Under the pieces are notes generated by a model. That model did no database searches. It had not been told where the DNA came from and saw only the letters and a list, made by a program, of their open reading frames with translations. Below are positions 45,146 through 53,122 of a stretch of 64,000 bases of DNA, in pieces. The translations under genes were made by a program, and so were the position numbers. Source of the stretch: Alteromonas ponticola (GTDB lineage Bacteria; Pseudomonadota; Gammaproteobacteria; Enterobacterales; Alteromonadaceae); the NCBI RefSeq assembly GCF_012911815.1, contig NZ_JAATNW010000005.1:248001-312000 (forward strand), written 5' to 3'. The first letter of the stretch is position 1; each line of letters starts with the position of its first letter.

Positions 45146-46141
45146 ATGAAAAAATTAAAGTTATTCGCCACTACAACTGTTTTAACCACATGTTCATCTG
45201 CTTTTGCTGCACCCATGCTTATTACTGATTGGAATTTTGTAAATGAAGCGGGATTCAGTGGCTGGACCTCGCAGGGCAGTGGCAGCAATCCGATTACCGC
45301 ATCAGGAAGTAGTTCTGATTTTGGTCCGTCAATTCTGTCTTCAGGCTCACTCCCTGACACTCTTTGCTGGGGCGATCCAGCAACAACAAACGGACAAAGT
45401 TGTCTAGGTATAAATTCCCGCGTAGACCAAAATACGACCCAGAGTTGGGGGGAAGACGGCTCAATGATAGACATTAACGGTGGGTTACCGCAGGGTTCTG
45501 CACGAACCGTAGGAATGGGAATGGATTATTCATTATCATTCAAACAAGGTGCTGCGCTTCGACATGATAACAATGCTGTAACCGGGGTGATGTTGGATAC
45601 AGTAACCATTCGCGATGGTATACAACTTGAGGCGATAACGCCAAGTGGAGCAGTGGCAGTAGCACCTGAACTAGAGTTCGTGGTTGATTTTTGGGAAACA
45701 CCTAACGGTGGTCTTGATGCTGATGGCACTTGCCCCTTCGGCCCACCTTCGCGAACCCCAACTTCAATTAACGAAAATGGTTGCGCGGATATTTTTAAAA
45801 TCATGGGTTTTGAGGACGGTGAAGGCGCTGATTTAGTTATCGTGGATTCAGGGCCTGACTTTATTGATTTTGCGGTCAAGTTTAAAGTTACCGGCGTTGA
45901 TGCTTCTATCTGGCATACACACTATGAACTGATCACTCGGCTTAGTGGCTTGGATGTGCTATTTGACGATGGTCAGGTTGGATTCGTGACACGCGAAGCG
46001 GGCGTTAACATTCTCAATGCACAATTCTCTAATCGCGCGTTTGTTATCCGCGCAGTAGAGGCAGCGGAACCATCCACCTTTGCAGTGCTTGCCTTAAGCT
46101 TATTGGGGGTTGCCGGTATCGCTAGCAAACGACGTAAATAA
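45146..46141 (+). CDS. PEP-CTERM sorted surface/secreted protein
   Basis: A 331-residue exported protein: signal peptide (about 1-21, ending AFAA) and a C-terminal sorting signal made of EPST (308-311), a hydrophobic helix (TFAVLALSLLGVAGIA) and a basic end (SKRRK). That is the layout recognised by exosortase. The body has WGDP-x-NGQSCLGI near 75-89 and R-H-D-N at 139-142. From memory these resemble the THxN subgroup of PEP-CTERM proteins, with R in place of T; this needs a profile search. Cysteine pairs occur at 74/86 and 196/213. No exosortase gene is in the window. The role is unknown, often linked with exopolysaccharide. Confidence 0.8.
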   Translation: MKKLKLFATTTVLTTCSSAFAAPMLITDWNFVNEAGFSGWTSQGSGSNPITASGSSSDFGPSILSSGSLPDTLCWGDPATTNGQSCLGINSRVDQNTTQSWGEDGSMIDINGGLPQGSARTVGMGMDYSLSFKQGAALRHDNNAVTGVMLDTVTIRDGIQLEAITPSGAVAVAPELEFVVDFWETPNGGLDADGTCPFGPPSRTPTSINENGCADIFKIMGFEDGEGADLVIVDSGPDFIDFAVKFKVTGVDASIWHTHYELITRLSGLDVLFDDGQVGFVTREAGVNILNAQFSNRAFVIRAVEAAEPSTFAVLALSLLGVAGIASKRRK

Positions 46142-46191
46142 TATGAACTTTTTTATGCAATGGTTAATCCTGACATTGACATAAAAAAACT

Positions 46192-46220
46192 ATCCCCGCT
46201 TTGACATCAGCGGGGATTTT
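46192..46220 (+). terminator. Intrinsic terminator after the PEP-CTERM gene
   Basis: ATCCCCGCT (46192-46200), loop TTGACATC, AGCGGGGAT (46209-46217) and T to 46220; preceded by a run of A, so it could work in both directions. Confidence 0.9.
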
Positions 46221-46399
46221 CTATTTCTGCAACCCAGTGTTAGCGCTGCCGGGTTGAAAATAGGGTCTAAGAAGAGAGGTCCACTTTACATTCATTCTCG
46301 TAAGAAGAGTATGAAATACAAATATGTGTCGTTGTGAAATAGTCGGCCTGACATACACATGTGCCGATGGAAAAGAAATGAATTGGAGTATTAGATACA

Positions 46400-47608
46400 T
46401 TGGCAGATGGGAATAAGACCGAAGATCTCAGTCACGACGATCCCCATAAATGGGAAGACCAAAGTGGCATTTCTCTGCGTGAAGCCAGACAAACACATCT
46501 CTTGAAAGTATTTCTTGTGCTGTCAGCCATTTACACTTTGTATCTGGCAAAAACGCTGTTTATCCCGCTGGTATTTTCTGCATTTGTTGCGTTGTTACTT
46601 AGCCCCTTGGTTGCATTGGGGCGCAAAATCTATATTCCCCGCACTATTTCTGCGTTCGTGTTAATTGGTCTGTTAATCGCACCTTTCACTTTTTTAGGCG
46701 TTGAGTTGGTTAAGCCGGCTGAACGCTGGATGGAGACTTTACCCAAAATCTCAGCTGAACTTACTGAACAAATTAATGAGATCAGCGAAAAATTTGAAAA
46801 CGAACAGAATGCAGCCCAACTCAAAGCAGAAGAGGAAAAGAAACGCAAAGAAGCTGAAGAAGCCTCATTTTTTGATAGATTGTTTAAAGATGATGAACCT
46901 GAGCCAGAAGTGAAGAAAGAGGAAGCAGAAGAAAGTGTTGTTACCGGCAAAATTAAACAGGGCAGTATTGAAGTGCTGCTGTCACTACTGGCCAGCGCAC
47001 CGTTCCTCATTGCGCAAATGTTTGGTAGCGTGATCCTGATCCTGTTTTTGTTAATCTTCGGCCCTGCCTTATTTAAAGTGTTTATTCAGGATTTTCCGGT
47101 GGTGGTAAATAAAGATCGCACCGTCGAGCTGGTTGGGCAGATTCAGAAACGACTTTCCAGTTACATCATAACGATCAGTATCATAAATGGGTTGCTTGGC
47201 AGCGCCACCGCGGCGGCATTTTATGTACTGGGGGTTGAGGATGCGATTTTGTGGGGGGCGCTGGTAGGCATGCTTAATTTTGTCCCTTACCTTGGCGGCT
47301 TAATTAGTTGTACCATTTTGCTTATGGTGGGTGTGGTGCAATACGGGTTAGTCTCAACGGCATTTTTGCCGCCAGCTGTCTTCTTATGTATCAATATTCT
47401 GGAGTCTCAGTTCATCACTCCGGCGATATTGGGCAAGAGTTTCAGGCTCAATCCCCTAATCATCATTCTCTGGCTTGCGGTAATGGGCTGGCTATGGGGA
47501 ATTATCGGCGTTTTGCTTGCTGTGCCTATTCTGGTGTGTATTAAAATCATTTTTGAGCATTTGCATGTGCTGCCCCACTGGGTGAAGTTATTGGAGTCTG
47601 ACGGGTGA
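46400..47608 (+). CDS. AI-2E-family (PerM/YdiK-like) membrane permease
   Basis: A 402-residue inner-membrane protein of the AI-2 exporter superfamily, whose members are proposed exporters, Na+/H+ antiporters or permeases. Helices cluster at about 30-60 and 70-100. A charged Glu/Lys insert (about 138-182, LKAEEEKKRKEAEEASFF ... EVKKEEAEE) follows, then five C-terminal helices with YIITISIINGLLGSATAAAFYVLGV and GMLNFVPYLGGLI. The start is TTG 46400, with GGAG at 46385-46388; no in-frame ATG precedes the first helix. The substrate cannot be inferred. Confidence 0.82.
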   Translation: MADGNKTEDLSHDDPHKWEDQSGISLREARQTHLLKVFLVLSAIYTLYLAKTLFIPLVFSAFVALLLSPLVALGRKIYIPRTISAFVLIGLLIAPFTFLGVELVKPAERWMETLPKISAELTEQINEISEKFENEQNAAQLKAEEEKKRKEAEEASFFDRLFKDDEPEPEVKKEEAEESVVTGKIKQGSIEVLLSLLASAPFLIAQMFGSVILILFLLIFGPALFKVFIQDFPVVVNKDRTVELVGQIQKRLSSYIITISIINGLLGSATAAAFYVLGVEDAILWGALVGMLNFVPYLGGLISCTILLMVGVVQYGLVSTAFLPPAVFLCINILESQFITPAILGKSFRLNPLIIILWLAVMGWLWGIIGVLLAVPILVCIKIIFEHLHVLPHWVKLLESDG

Positions 47609-47692
47609 CAAGCTGAGCGTGAAGACTGATAGTGGGGCAATGTTAACGCACTGACGAATGAATTAAGCATCGCTTATAGAAGCTATCTCATG

Positions 47693-47698
47693 TAAAAT
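47693..47698 (+). promoter_or_regulatory. -10 element of rnpB
   Basis: TAAAAT at 47693-47698 lies 7 bases before the predicted 5' end of RNase P RNA. The -35 region (TCGCTT at 47670-47675, 17-base spacer) is weak. Confidence 0.5.
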
Positions 47699-47705
47699 CC
47701 AGCGC

Positions 47706-48061
<356 letters not shown>

Positions 48062-48072
48062 ATTTCTTTACC

Positions 48073-49500
48073 TTACCTGGCCTGATATGCTGCTTGGTAA
48101 CGAATCCGCGTCGACGTCAGTCGATTGCCCACTGCCAATAACACCACAAAAAATGTCGGCAGATAGAAAGCCGAAATGTTGACGTCAAAGCTGGACTGTA
48201 TCATATAGGCTAGCAAGCCAACGTAGATACCATAGTTAACCAATCCTGCCTGAAAATGGGTTTTGCGTAAGGTTCCGTAAATCAGACTGAGCAATATGAT
48301 CAGTAACATCAGCGCACCTGCAAAACCCAGTGTAGCAATGGTTTCTAAGTAGTCATTGTGGGCCCGTTTAGACATTGCACTGTTGCCAAGCTTCTCATGT
48401 TTAAAATGATGTTGTACATAAGGATAGGTCCCTGGCCCCGTGCCAACAGGACCAAATTCATTGATAACTTTCAGCGCAGTTTGATGCAGCATAATTCGGC
48501 CATTATCTTCAAACTGACTTTCGCTAAAGCGTTTAAACACTGAGGTTTGGCTGAATACCGCTATCGCTGCTAATAATATCAGTGTGCTGATTGCCAGCAT
48601 TTTGGGCTTGAAAATCATCTTGCGAAAGCGTTGATCGGACAGTATGACAATACCTACCACACAGCCTGCTGCCAGTACCATTGAAACCAGAGCGCCACGA
48701 GAGCTGGTATTAAAAAGGGTAAGCAGCAGGATGACGATACAAATAAATAAAATGAAAATTTTGGGCGCAAAAAACGTAAACGAAGTTGAGGACGTTGACT
48801 GACGCCGCTTGACTGAATGCCACTTCTCAACAAATAAACCTCCTGCAACCGCAAGTGACATAACCAAAAACAGCGCATACTGATTTTTATAGCTGAACGT
48901 TCCTCTTACACCCTCATTCCAGCTTAGATCCCAGGGCGGAATTGCCGGGCTTATTTCGAATGCACCACTGGTCGCAAAATTGAGTAAAGAGTAGAGCGCG
49001 GTAGTGGTAGCACTTACCACCATTAAATAAAGCAACGCTTTAATTTTTTCAAACGTGTCACATAGCCGAAAAACCCCGAAAAATAGAGCACCCAGACTCG
49101 CCAGTTTGATTATTTCGATTAGCGATATATGTGGATAGACGGATATTGGCAGGTAAGTATTCGCACTGCCGGATTGATGCCATTGATAAGTAGTTGGAGC
49201 GATACTTTTCAGCCAATTGATGGGAATCGGAATGACATACAGCGACATCCCGACCAACCAGACAACAAATACGCCGGCTGCAATTTTTAGCGAAGTTGGG
49301 GTGTTAAAATCGGGTTGCCACGATACTGTGCTAAGTAAAAAAGCGGCAAAAATAGCACCACAAAGAAAGAGTTGCTCCCAAATCAGCTCCGCACCATGCA
49401 ACCAGGGGAAAACGCAGAGAGTGACACCTAATAATATCAGGGCAATGCGGTGCAAAGAGGCTGATCGATGCACCACTAGCTGAGTATCAAATCCTGTCAT
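48073..49500 (-). CDS. O-antigen ligase / polysaccharide polymerase-like membrane protein
   Basis: A 475-residue multi-spanning protein (about 10-12 helices) with the Wzy_C/WaaL domain. A large periplasmic loop leads to the diagnostic KRAHNDYLETIATLGFAGAL (H-N-D-Y near residue 380), which in WaaL-type proteins carries the catalytic histidine. It could ligate O antigen to lipid A-core, or polymerise or ligate exopolysaccharide or glycoprotein glycans; sequence alone does not separate these. No glycosyltransferase genes are adjacent. The start overlaps the upstream gene by 4 bases, so the two form an operon. Confidence 0.85.
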   Translation of the reverse strand: MTGFDTQLVVHRSASLHRIALILLGVTLCVFPWLHGAELIWEQLFLCGAIFAAFLLSTVSWQPDFNTPTSLKIAAGVFVVWLVGMSLYVIPIPINWLKSIAPTTYQWHQSGSANTYLPISVYPHISLIEIIKLASLGALFFGVFRLCDTFEKIKALLYLMVVSATTTALYSLLNFATSGAFEISPAIPPWDLSWNEGVRGTFSYKNQYALFLVMSLAVAGGLFVEKWHSVKRRQSTSSTSFTFFAPKIFILFICIVILLLTLFNTSSRGALVSMVLAAGCVVGIVILSDQRFRKMIFKPKMLAISTLILLAAIAVFSQTSVFKRFSESQFEDNGRIMLHQTALKVINEFGPVGTGPGTYPYVQHHFKHEKLGNSAMSKRAHNDYLETIATLGFAGALMLLIILLSLIYGTLRKTHFQAGLVNYGIYVGLLAYMIQSSFDVNISAFYLPTFFVVLLAVGNRLTSTRIRYQAAYQAR

Positions 49501-50303
49501 TGCAGTTCCTCTTGCAGTTGCTTCAACAGGGCAGAGGTTTTGCGATTGGGTGAGAACTTGGCGAAAGGTCGATACAGTTTCGCTTTATGCATCGCAGTGA
49601 ACAGCACTTCTCTGACGTCCTCTTCGGAAAGCATACTCTTTATCATAGGGCCCGCCAGCTGCTGGAGAGCTTCAGGAAGTTGCTGCCATCGTGCCACTAC
49701 CACAGGACCCAGAATAAGTTGGCTTTTTTGCTCCAGACCTCCTGAAGTCAGCGCATCGCGCAAATAGTTTTCTACCCGTTGAGGCGAGGCCTGTTGTTTC
49801 ACTGCAACTAGAACCATCAGGCTGTCGGCTTCAAAATGGGTAGGTTGAAGTTGTTGAACCTGTTGTAAAATCGTATGCGCAATCTCCAGATAGAATTCGG
49901 CATTGTTGTTTTGAGCGAGTAAAATATAGAGTTTTGCCAATGCGATCTTTATCTGCGCATCGTCACGTAGCACTTCATCGGCATGCTGCAAGTCAGCAAG
50001 CGTACTAAGCACTTCGGAATCTGAGTAAATCCTGCCCGCCGTAAACCAGTGCTCTACATTTTGTTGTGCCGACTGGCTGGAAAAGTAAACCGCGCCAAAG
50101 CGGAAAGATAACAATAAAAGAAATGCAGCAAAAAAAATGACAAACACTCGGATCACAGCAAATGACCAGTTCTGGTTTTTCAGACGTGAGTGAGGCCTGT
50201 TCATAGTCATATTGAATGCAGTCATTTTCCAACGTGGTGCGCATACCGCCAAAATATTAGCGAGATTGATCATTAATTCTAAAGTGAAATACGTTTTAAG
50301 CAA
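49497..50303 (-). CDS. Membrane-anchored helical-repeat protein, partner of the ligase-like gene (VpsP-like?)
   Basis: Up to 268 residues. The start is uncertain: TTG 50303 opens the frame, while ATGs at 50273, 50225, 50210 and 50204 are alternatives and the later ones fit a normal short cytoplasmic N tail. One membrane helix (FAVIRVFVIFFAAFLLLLSF) is followed by a periplasmic, mostly helical, TPR-like region (LQHADEVLRDDAQIKIALAKLYILLAQ, then FEADSLMVLVAVKQQ). Size and pairing with an O-antigen-ligase-like gene recall VpsP-type polysaccharide proteins of vibrios; this is from memory and not verified. The ATGA overlap suggests a joint function. Confidence 0.6.
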   Translation of the reverse strand: MLKTYFTLELMINLANILAVCAPRWKMTAFNMTMNRPHSRLKNQNWSFAVIRVFVIFFAAFLLLLSFRFGAVYFSSQSAQQNVEHWFTAGRIYSDSEVLSTLADLQHADEVLRDDAQIKIALAKLYILLAQNNNAEFYLEIAHTILQQVQQLQPTHFEADSLMVLVAVKQQASPQRVENYLRDALTSGGLEQKSQLILGPVVVARWQQLPEALQQLAGPMIKSMLSEEDVREVLFTAMHKAKLYRPFAKFSPNRKTSALLKQLQEELQ

Positions 50304-50437
50304 TTATTTAGCCTAAGGAAACTGAAAGTTTAGCGAAGTAACCTCAGGGGCAGATTGATTTATCGCTTATTCCTCCTGATTTTTTTGCCGGAAGCAACTA
50401 AGCTTAATTTATTTAATAAGGTAATTCTTAATAATTC

Positions 50438-50926
50438 ATGGTTCCTACTATATTAGATATCGAAGCGAGTGGTTTTGGTGCGCATAGTTATCCTATTGAA
50501 ATAGGTGTAATTACTGGAGAAGGAGAAAAATACTGCAGCCTTATTAAGCCATTTAGTGAATGGCAGCACTGGGACGAGAGTGCAGAGCAGATTCACGGCA
50601 TTTCACGCAATGAACTGTTGCACCGCGGCCAGCAGGGAAGAGAAGTCTGCCTGATGTTAAATCGAATGCTAATGGGGCAAACGGTTTACTCAGACGGCTG
50701 GGCAGTAGATTATTCCTGGTTAAGAAAATTATTCGCTGCGTCGGGCTTAGCTATGGGATTTTCGTTGTCCCCCATCGAAATGATTTTAAATGAACGACAA
50801 TTGGAAGGGTGGTACGGTATCAAACAAGGTGTACTGGCTAAAATGAAAACGCCCCGCCACCGCGCGAGCGCCGACGCGCAAATGATTCAAATGACCTACG
50901 CGTTGTCGGTGCGCAGCGTATTCTGA
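50438..50926 (+). CDS. DnaQ-fold 3'-5' exonuclease, small
   Basis: A 162-residue stand-alone DEDDh nuclease domain. Exo I is LDIEASGFG with D7 and E9, Exo II includes SDGWAVDYSWL (D86 or D91), and Exo III is H141-RASA-D146, fitting the HxxxxD pattern. All catalytic residues are present. It lacks any clamp-binding or helicase part. It may act in RNA or DNA 3' end trimming, like other orphan DnaQ-like proteins. It is monocistronic and convergent with the next gene. Confidence 0.82.
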   Translation: MVPTILDIEASGFGAHSYPIEIGVITGEGEKYCSLIKPFSEWQHWDESAEQIHGISRNELLHRGQQGREVCLMLNRMLMGQTVYSDGWAVDYSWLRKLFAASGLAMGFSLSPIEMILNERQLEGWYGIKQGVLAKMKTPRHRASADAQMIQMTYALSVRSVF

Positions 50927-50948
50927 ATTATTTGTGAGTGGGGAGTGG

Positions 50949-51443
50949 TTAGAACGCGTATTGCACACCCATTATCAACGTATTGATATCCATTTCACCC
51001 ACTTCACGGTATTCAAATTCCAGAGCCATATTTAACGAATCAGGTTCGCCGAGTTGCCAACCAAAGCTAGCGGCATTGCCCGCGTTGGTCGGAAGAAACA
51101 AAAGTGTATCATCTACATCAGAACTATTACTGCTTTGCACGGCTGCAAACAGGCGTTGGGATGAGCTTGATGATATTGACCGGCTGGCCGTAACTCGCAC
51201 AGAGTCAATCGGCGAGCGTTGATTGATCGTATCCAGCCAAACGGTCTGGTCAAGCAACTGACGATCATAGTGCAAATCAAATGACCATTTAGGCAGTAAT
51301 TCTGTCTGGTATGAAATCGCAGATTCAAGCTGATTCGCGTAAACTATGGTTGGTCGATCAAAATCGATATAGTCGGCGGCCATTGCGTAGCAGGGACATA
51401 TCAACAAACAGGTCATTGCTGTCTTATGTAATGCGTACTTCAT
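50949..51443 (-). CDS. Small predicted outer-membrane or periplasmic beta protein
   Basis: From ATG 51443 it has 164 residues. The signal peptide is MKYALHKTAMTCLLICPCYAMAA; an in-frame ATG at 51464 adds seven residues before it. The mature part is beta-rich with alternating strands (QLESAISYQTELLPKWSFDLHYDRQLL, SVRVTASRS, SLNMALEFEYREVG) and ends in TLIMGVQYAF, a terminal phenylalanine as in BAM substrates. It could be a six- or eight-strand barrel. Function is unknown. A single met-box-like sequence lies about 85 bases upstream. Confidence 0.65.
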   Translation of the reverse strand: MKYALHKTAMTCLLICPCYAMAADYIDFDRPTIVYANQLESAISYQTELLPKWSFDLHYDRQLLDQTVWLDTINQRSPIDSVRVTASRSISSSSSQRLFAAVQSSNSSDVDDTLLFLPTNAGNAASFGWQLGEPDSLNMALEFEYREVGEMDINTLIMGVQYAF

Positions 51444-51524
51444 TGTGTATTCCAAAAAAACCAAAGTGTGAAAGTAACGTGTTATTGTGCTTTTTATTAA
51501 GCAATATTGTTTTTATTTAAGTGT

Positions 51525-51532
51525 AGACGTCA
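51525..51532. promoter_or_regulatory. Single met-box-like site upstream of the small outer-membrane protein
   Basis: AGACGTCA matches the MetJ met-box consensus AGACGTCT at 7 of 8. The neighbouring octamers match poorly, and MetJ normally needs tandem boxes, so the call is weak. Confidence 0.3.
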
Positions 51533-51635
51533 GTTGCAAAGATAAAAAACTTTTTAAAACTTTTTTTATCTTTTTCGTCTTATCAGCTAGTTACGCAGGG
51601 GGCTTAATTTTGATCAGAACTGAATTAGGTACAAA

Positions 51636-51663
51636 AGGCTGGTATCCGCATCGACACCAGCCT
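51636..51663 (-). terminator. Intrinsic terminator after metK
   Basis: AGGCTGGT (51636-51643) and ACCAGCCT (51656-51663) form a perfect 8-bp stem with a 12-base loop. On the minus strand the stem is followed by TTTTGT. It lies 10 bases beyond the metK stop. Confidence 0.85.
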
Positions 51664-51673
51664 GCTTAGCGCA

Positions 51674-52819
51674 TTAGAGCGCGCTTTTTAATACCTCTGC
51701 TTTATCTGTTTTTTCCCACGGGAAATGGTCCCGTCCAAAATGGCCGTAGGCAGCTGTCGCGCGGTAGATTGGACGTTCAAGATCAAGCATTTTGATAAGA
51801 CCATACGGACGCAAGTCAAAGTGTTCGCGCACCAACGCGACCAGCGTGCTTTCTGATACCGTGCTGGTACCAAAGGTTTCAATACTGATTGAGGTTGGCT
51901 CTGCGACGCCGATAGCGTAAGAGATCTGAATTTCGCAGCGTTTAGCCAAACCAGCAGCAACAATATTCTTCGCTACATAACGGCCTGCATATGCAGCAGA
52001 ACGATCCACCTTTGAAGGATCTTTGCCAGAAAATGCGCCGCCACCATGACGTGCCATGCCGCCATAAGTGTCCACAATAATCTTTCTTCCAGTCAGGCCG
52101 CAATCACCCATAGGACCACCAATTACAAAACGGCCTGTTGGATTGATATGCATGCGGGTGTGTTTTGTAATCCACTCTGCTGGCAGTACCGGTTTGATAA
52201 TCTCTTCCATTACCGCTTCACGCACCGTATCAGTGCTGACACTTTCACAATGTTGGGTGGATAAAACGACGGCATCAATGCCCACAGGTTTATCGTTTTC
52301 ATACACGAAAGTAACCTGACTTTTCGCATCTGGGCGTAACCAGGCTAACTGACCCGACTTGCGAACTTCCGCCTGACGCTGCACCAGTCGATGCGCATAG
52401 GTAACCGGTGCCGGCATCAATACATCGGTTTCGTCACTGGCATAGCCAAACATCAGTCCCTGGTCACCCGCGCCCTGTTCTTCAGGGTGTGACCGGTCAA
52501 CACCCTGGTTGATATCCGGTGACTGCTTACCGATCGCATTAAGCACCGCACACGAATTGGCGTCAAAGCCCATATCCGAGTGCACATAGCCAATTTCTTT
52601 AATGGTCTGACGGGTCAATTCTTCGATATCGACCCACGCCGTGGTTGTAATTTCACCGCCCACTAATACCATGCCAGTTTTTACAAACGTTTCGCACGCA
52701 ACCCGTGCTTTGGGATCCTGTTCAAGGATAGCATCCAGCACGGCATCTGAAATCTGGTCTGCAATTTTGTCCGGGTGCCCCTCAGACACAGATTCAGACG
52801 TAAATAAATGCGTAGCCAT
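51674..52819 (-). CDS. metK: S-adenosylmethionine synthase MetK
   Basis: Makes S-adenosylmethionine from methionine and ATP. The 381-residue product has [16 protein letters not shown] at the N terminus, ATP-binding [12 protein letters not shown], and the P-loop-like signature [16 protein letters not shown]. The AGTTGGAGAAACT ribosome site precedes ATG 52819. It is divergent from tktA, as in many gammaproteobacteria, and has a MetJ-type operator upstream. Confidence 0.97.
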   Translation of the reverse strand: MATHLFTSESVSEGHPDKIADQISDAVLDAILEQDPKARVACETFVKTGMVLVGGEITTTAWVDIEELTRQTIKEIGYVHSDMGFDANSCAVLNAIGKQSPDINQGVDRSHPEEQGAGDQGLMFGYASDETDVLMPAPVTYAHRLVQRQAEVRKSGQLAWLRPDAKSQVTFVYENDKPVGIDAVVLSTQHCESVSTDTVREAVMEEIIKPVLPAEWITKHTRMHINPTGRFVIGGPMGDCGLTGRKIIVDTYGGMARHGGGAFSGKDPSKVDRSAAYAGRYVAKNIVAAGLAKRCEIQISYAIGVAEPTSISIETFGTSTVSESTLVALVREHFDLRPYGLIKMLDLERPIYRATAAYGHFGRDHFPWEKTDKAEVLKSAL

Positions 52820-53122
52820 AGTTTCTCCAACTCATCTTTTTATCTGTCGCTAATAACGCGGCATTGTACTTAATTCAAACAAAAAAGCCAGCTTTACGTC
52901 TGGACGTCTAAAATGTGGCTGTTTCGTTTAATTGACATACGCCCTGAGATTGTATTTAGCCTTTAAAATACACAAAACACATTGAACTGATATTTCGCAT
53001 GGGGGAGAATACCCGTCTCAATTTCTTTGACACCCAGAGTCCGCAATCAAAGCAAGCTTAGGTTGTAAGCTGTTGATATGCAAAATTGACACTCTGACGC
53101 TACTCAATATGCAGGAGATAAC
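52820..53122. other. Divergent regulatory region metK / tktA
   Basis: 303 bases without a gene. It includes the MetJ-type operator (52886-52909) on the metK side. On the tktA side is AGGAG just before ATG 53123. TTGACA at about 53084 with TATGCA is too close to the start codon to be a normal tktA promoter. Confidence 0.6.
52886..52909 (-). promoter_or_regulatory. MetJ operator (tandem met boxes) of metK
   Basis: Tandem octamers TTACGTCT (52894-52901; 6/8 match to AGACGTCT) and GGACGTCT (52902-52909; 7/8) are adjacent and in register. A weaker third box AGCCAGCT (52886-52893; 5/8) precedes them. MetJ with SAM binds such tandem boxes to repress methionine genes including metK. It lies about 67-90 bases upstream of the metK ATG. 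Confidence 0.78.

Noticed and set aside
51541-51573. A/T palindrome (GATAAAAAA with TTTTTTATC) as a terminator
   Set aside because: It lies upstream of the outer-membrane protein gene and beyond the metK terminator, has only A-T pairs and no clear role; chance in AT-rich DNA is likely.
53084-53113. TTGACA with TATGCA as a tktA promoter
   Set aside because: The -10 would overlap the ribosome site and leave no room for a leader.
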